This document shows positions 3,765 to 5,785 of a stretch of 5,785 nucleotides of DNA, piece after piece. The DNA lies in NCBI GenBank assembly GCA_002898935.1, contig BEII01000127.1:1-5785 (forward strand). Reading direction: 5' to 3'. Both the position numbers and the translations under genes were made by a program. Each line of letters starts with the position of its first letter. Positions within the stretch are counted from its first letter, which is position 1. Source of the stretch: a bacterium HR32. GTDB taxonomy: Bacteria > Sysuimicrobiota > Sysuimicrobiia > Sysuimicrobiales > Sysuimicrobiaceae. Under the pieces are notes generated by a model that saw only the letters and a list, made by a program, of their open reading frames with translations, was not told where the DNA came from and searched no databases.

Positions 3765-5785
3765 GTTCCTCGACGGTGCGGATCGTCCAAGACCCTCCCA
3801 AGTCCCGGAAGAACCGCAGGCCCTGGCGGTGCCACGCCCCGAGAGTCCGGGCAGCATTACGGCGCACAGCCAAACTCGGATCCCGTTGGAGGCGCTTCAC
3901 GAGGGTCCGGATGACCTCAGGCTGGGCCGCCGCCTTCCCCATCCGCCCCAGGGCCCCGGCGGCCGCATAGCGCACCCCCTCGTCCTTATCCCGGAGGCAT
4001 TCCGTGAGGGCCTGAAGGACTTTGGGCGTGGCCGCCGCCTCGCCCATCGCCCCCAGGGCCTCGGCGGCCGCCGCTCGCACATCCGCAACGTCGTACTGGA
4101 GGCGTTCCAGATTCCAATCCTTATCCCACTTATCCCAATCCTCATTCCACTCCCCATTACAATCCTCATCCCACTCCCCATTCCGATCCGCAACCCACTC
4201 CACACTCAAATCCTCATCAAAATCCCTATGCCAAAGGCAGTCCACGAGGGCCTGGATAAGTCCGGGGCTTGTCGCTGCCACCCCCATCAGCCCCAGAGCC
4301 GCCGCGGCTGCCTCGCGCACATTCTCGTCCTCATCCTGGAGGTGCTCCTTGAGGGCCTCGATGAGTCCAGGCCGTGCCGCTACTATCCTCATCAGCCCCA
4401 GAGCCGCCGGGGCCGCCTTGCGCACATCCTCATCCTGATCCTGAAGGCACTCCTCAAGGGCCTGGATGAACTCAGGCCGCACCACCCCCGCCCGCGTTCG
4501 CCACAGAGTCTCGAATGCCTCGTCCTCCATGAGGGCCTGGATGACCTCAGGCCGCGCTGCTACTTTCCCGGCCAACCCTAGGGCTCGGGCGGCTGCCCGC
4601 CGCACGTACCCATTTTCATCCCAGAGGTGCTCCGCGAGGGCCTGGATGACCTCAGGCCGCGCCGTCCGCATCAATCGCAGAGCCTCGCGGGCTGCCTCGC
4701 GCACATCCTCGTTCTCATCCTGGAGGCGCTCCACGAGGTCCTGGATGGCCTCAGGCGACGCTGTCCCCCCGAACCACGGAGCCAGCGTGTCCTCATCCCA
4801 GGCGTCGGCCACGAGGTCCTGGATGGCCTCAGGCGACGCTGTCCCCCCGAACCACGGAGCCAGCGTGTCCTCATCCCAGGCGTCGGCCACGAGGGCCTGG
4901 ATGAGTCCAGGCCGCGCCGCCGTCCTCATCAACCGCAGAGTCTCAGCGGCTGCCTCGCGCACACGCTCGTCATCATCCTCATCCTGGAGGCGCTCCACGA
5001 GGGCCTTGATGAATTCAGGTAGCGCTCCCGCAGCCCCCATCAACCGCAGAGCCTCAAGGGCTGCCTCGCACACATCCTCGTTCTCATCCCAGAGGCGCAC
5101 TACGAGAGCCTGGATGACCTCAGGCCGCGCTGCCGCCGCCCCCATCTGCCCTAGGGCTCGGGCGGCTGCCCACCGCAGCCCTACCTCCTCATCCGAGAGG
5201 TGTTCCACGAGAGCCTGGATGACCTCAGGCCGCGCTGCCGCCGCCCCCATCTGCCCTAGGGCCTCGGCGGCTGCCTTGCGCATGTAAACCTTTTCATCTC
5301 GAAGGCCCTCCACGAGGGCCTGGATGACCTCAGGCCGCGCTGCCGCCGCCCCTATCTGCCCTAGGGCCTCGGCGGCTACCTTGCGCATGTACCCCTTTTC
5401 ATCTCGAAGGCCCTCCACGAGGGCCTGGATGACCTCAGGCCGCGCTGCTACTTTCCCGGCCAACCCTAGGGCTCGGGCCGCCGCCCGCCGCACATCCTCA
5501 TCCTCGTCTTCATCTCGGAGGCGCTCAATGAGGCCCTGGATGACCTCGGGCTGCCTCCCTGTCTGTTCCATCAACCCCAGGGCCTCGGCCACCACCGCGC
5601 GCACAATTCGATCCTCGTCCCGGAGATACGCCAAGACCACCGGGAGGGTTTCGGGCCGGGCCCGCACTTGGCCTAGTTGCCTCAGGGCGATCGCCGTTGC
5701 ATGCTGTACCCTACGGTTCCGTCCCACGCGGAGATCGCGAATGCTCGCGATTGTTCCTATAGCCAGTCGAGCAAGAAACGGCTCC
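3682..5785 (-). CDS. Large HEAT-repeat protein, C-terminal part (5' end outside window)
   Basis: The minus-strand frame is open from the right edge to TGA at 3682-3684, giving 700 visible residues. GTG at 5727 is an internal start candidate, but 19 coding-like codons (EPFLARLAIGTIASIRDLR) precede it without a stop and no ribosome binding site is seen, so the N-terminus is probably off-window. Numbering from that GTG, about 17 units begin with a Pro anchor (25, 60, 97, 132, 167, 202, 237, 273, 299, 325, 358, 393, 418, 453, 488, 568, 603), mostly 35 residues apart. Consensus: helix A PEVIQALVERLRDED, helix B DVREAAAEALGLMG, linker AAAAR. These are HEAT/PBS-lyase-like repeats, a protein-binding solenoid. 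Units at 299, 325 and 418 are short (25-26 aa), and residues 499-545 are a Trp/Asp-rich insertion. The tail (640-681) is Arg/Pro/Gly-rich and overlaps the convergent E1-like gene by 83 bp. Function is unknown; long near-identical arrays of this type occur in NACHT/STAND-type proteins, so an effector domain may lie upstream. Confidence 0.85.
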   Translation of the reverse strand, partial: EPFLARLAIGTIASIRDLRVGRNRRVQHATAIALRQLGQVRARPETLPVVLAYLRDEDRIVRAVVAEALGLMEQTGRQPEVIQGLIERLRDEDEDEDVRRAAARALGLAGKVAARPEVIQALVEGLRDEKGYMRKVAAEALGQIGAAAARPEVIQALVEGLRDEKVYMRKAAAEALGQMGAAAARPEVIQALVEHLSDEEVGLRWAAARALGQMGAAAARPEVIQALVVRLWDENEDVCEAALEALRLMGAAGALPEFIKALVERLQDEDDDERVREAAAETLRLMRTAARPGLIQALVADAWDEDTLAPWFGGTASPEAIQDLVADAWDEDTLAPWFGGTASPEAIQDLVERLQDENEDVREAAREALRLMRTARPEVIQALAEHLWDENGYVRRAAARALGLAGKVAARPEVIQALMEDEAFETLWRTRAGVVRPEFIQALEECLQDQDEDVRKAAPAALGLMRIVAARPGLIEALKEHLQDEDENVREAAAAALGLMGVAATSPGLIQALVDCLWHRDFDEDLSVEWVADRNGEWDEDCNGEWNEDWDKWDKDWNLERLQYDVADVRAAAAEALGAMGEAAATPKVLQALTECLRDKDEGVRYAAAGALGRMGKAAAQPEVIRTLVKRLQRDPSLAVRRNAARTLGAWHRQGLRFFRDLGGSWTIRTVEELSGGAELRDAGPRPGRAPARRRRLPPV
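4112..4231 (-). repeat. 24-bp minisatellite encoding an acidic Trp-rich octapeptide repeat
   Basis: 4136-4159 and 4160-4183 differ at 2 of 24 positions. 4184-4207 is a third, diverged copy, and 4112-4135 and 4208-4231 look like decayed flanking copies. The coding strand gives NGEWDEDC, then NGEWNEDW, then WDKWDKDW. G+C is visibly lower than in the surrounding gene. The insertion (codons at about 4093-4233) sits between helix A and helix B of one HEAT unit, lengthening it from 35 to 80 residues. Confidence 0.85.
4531..4590 (-). repeat. 60-bp block exactly repeated at 5419-5478
   Basis: 4531-4590 and 5419-5478 are identical over 60 bases and diverge immediately on both sides. They encode the same junction of two HEAT units (ALGLAGKVAARPEVIQAL). 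They are separated by 888 bp of more divergent units, which suggests segmental copying or gene conversion between non-adjacent repeats. Confidence 0.9.
4731..4886 (-). repeat. Perfect 78-bp tandem duplication inside the HEAT gene
   Basis: 4731-4808 and 4809-4886 are identical, and the first 8 bases recur at 4887-4894. Each copy encodes 26 residues: most of a linker (ADAWDEDTLAPWFGG, then TASPEAIQDLV). The unit is shorter than the 35-residue HEAT unit and keeps only helix A, with a Trp-rich replacement for helix B. The frame is preserved. Perfect identity implies a very recent event or ongoing homogenisation. Confidence 0.95.
5102..5527 (-). repeat. Near-identical 105-bp HEAT units (four consecutive, last one 111 bp)
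   Basis: Units begin at 5102, 5207, 5312 and 5417 on the + coordinate scale. The units 5207-5311 and 5312-5416 differ at only 5 of 105 positions. The block GGATGACCTCAGGCCGCGCT recurs in each unit at the same phase. The fourth unit has 6 extra bases (an extra Asp-Glu pair in the acidic loop). DNA identity this high, including third codon positions, indicates recent amplification or gene conversion rather than protein-level selection alone. Confidence 0.9.

Noticed and set aside
3829..5287. Long + strand open frames (250 and 273 residues) across the HEAT region
   Set aside because: They are complements of the repeat gene. Repetition of stop-free codons keeps the opposite frames open, and their products are Arg/Ser/Pro-rich and shadow the 105-bp periodicity.
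5102..5527. CRISPR-like array
   Set aside because: The 105-bp units are coding, in one frame and without unique spacers. They encode HEAT repeats.

Overview
The window is GC-rich (roughly two thirds G+C by eye) and looks bacterial. It has GTG starts, GGAGG-type ribosome binding sites, overlapping genes and a sigma-factor gene. Nothing in it fixes the taxon, so I assign none. No tRNA, rRNA, insertion sequence or CRISPR array was seen.

Left part (1-1859, + strand): a two-gene transcription-control unit. A soluble protein with two tandem zf-HC2-type (anti-sigma) zinc motifs overlaps by 8 bp a sigma-70-family gene with a clear region 2, a region 3-like segment and an unusual split region 4. The two are very likely translationally coupled, and the first may be the anti-sigma partner of the second. 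The first frame is open to the left edge.

Middle part (1860-3764, + strand): after a 105-bp spacer with a strong ribosome binding site come a small unrecognised protein (1965-2240), a roughly 300-base interval with a probable second small gene, and a 407-residue E1-like/ThiF-family adenylyltransferase (2541-3764). The interval's codon pattern supports a + strand frame ending 4 nt before the E1-like start. A mirrored minus-strand frame that spells a zinc-ribbon-like motif competes for the same bases. Together these may form a small operon built around protein or sulfur-carrier adenylation, but no ubiquitin-like protein, E2 or intact JAMM protease is recognisable.

Right part (3682-5785, - strand): a convergent gene for a large HEAT-repeat protein. 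Its 5' end lies outside the window, and its 3' end overlaps the end of the E1-like gene by 83 bp. It carries about 17 units of mostly 35 residues (105 bp), some about 95% identical at DNA level. It also has a perfect 78-bp tandem duplication, a 60-bp exact identity between distant units, and a lower-GC Trp/Asp-rich insertion made of 24-bp repeats. This is the pattern of an array that expands, contracts and converts. Long self-similar HEAT arrays are often the sensor half of larger proteins (for example STAND/NACHT NTPases), but any effector domain would lie to the right of this window.

How the parts cooperate cannot be shown here. A regulatory pair, an E1-like enzyme with small partners and a variable repeat protein would be compatible with an accessory or defence-type locus. 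That is inference only.
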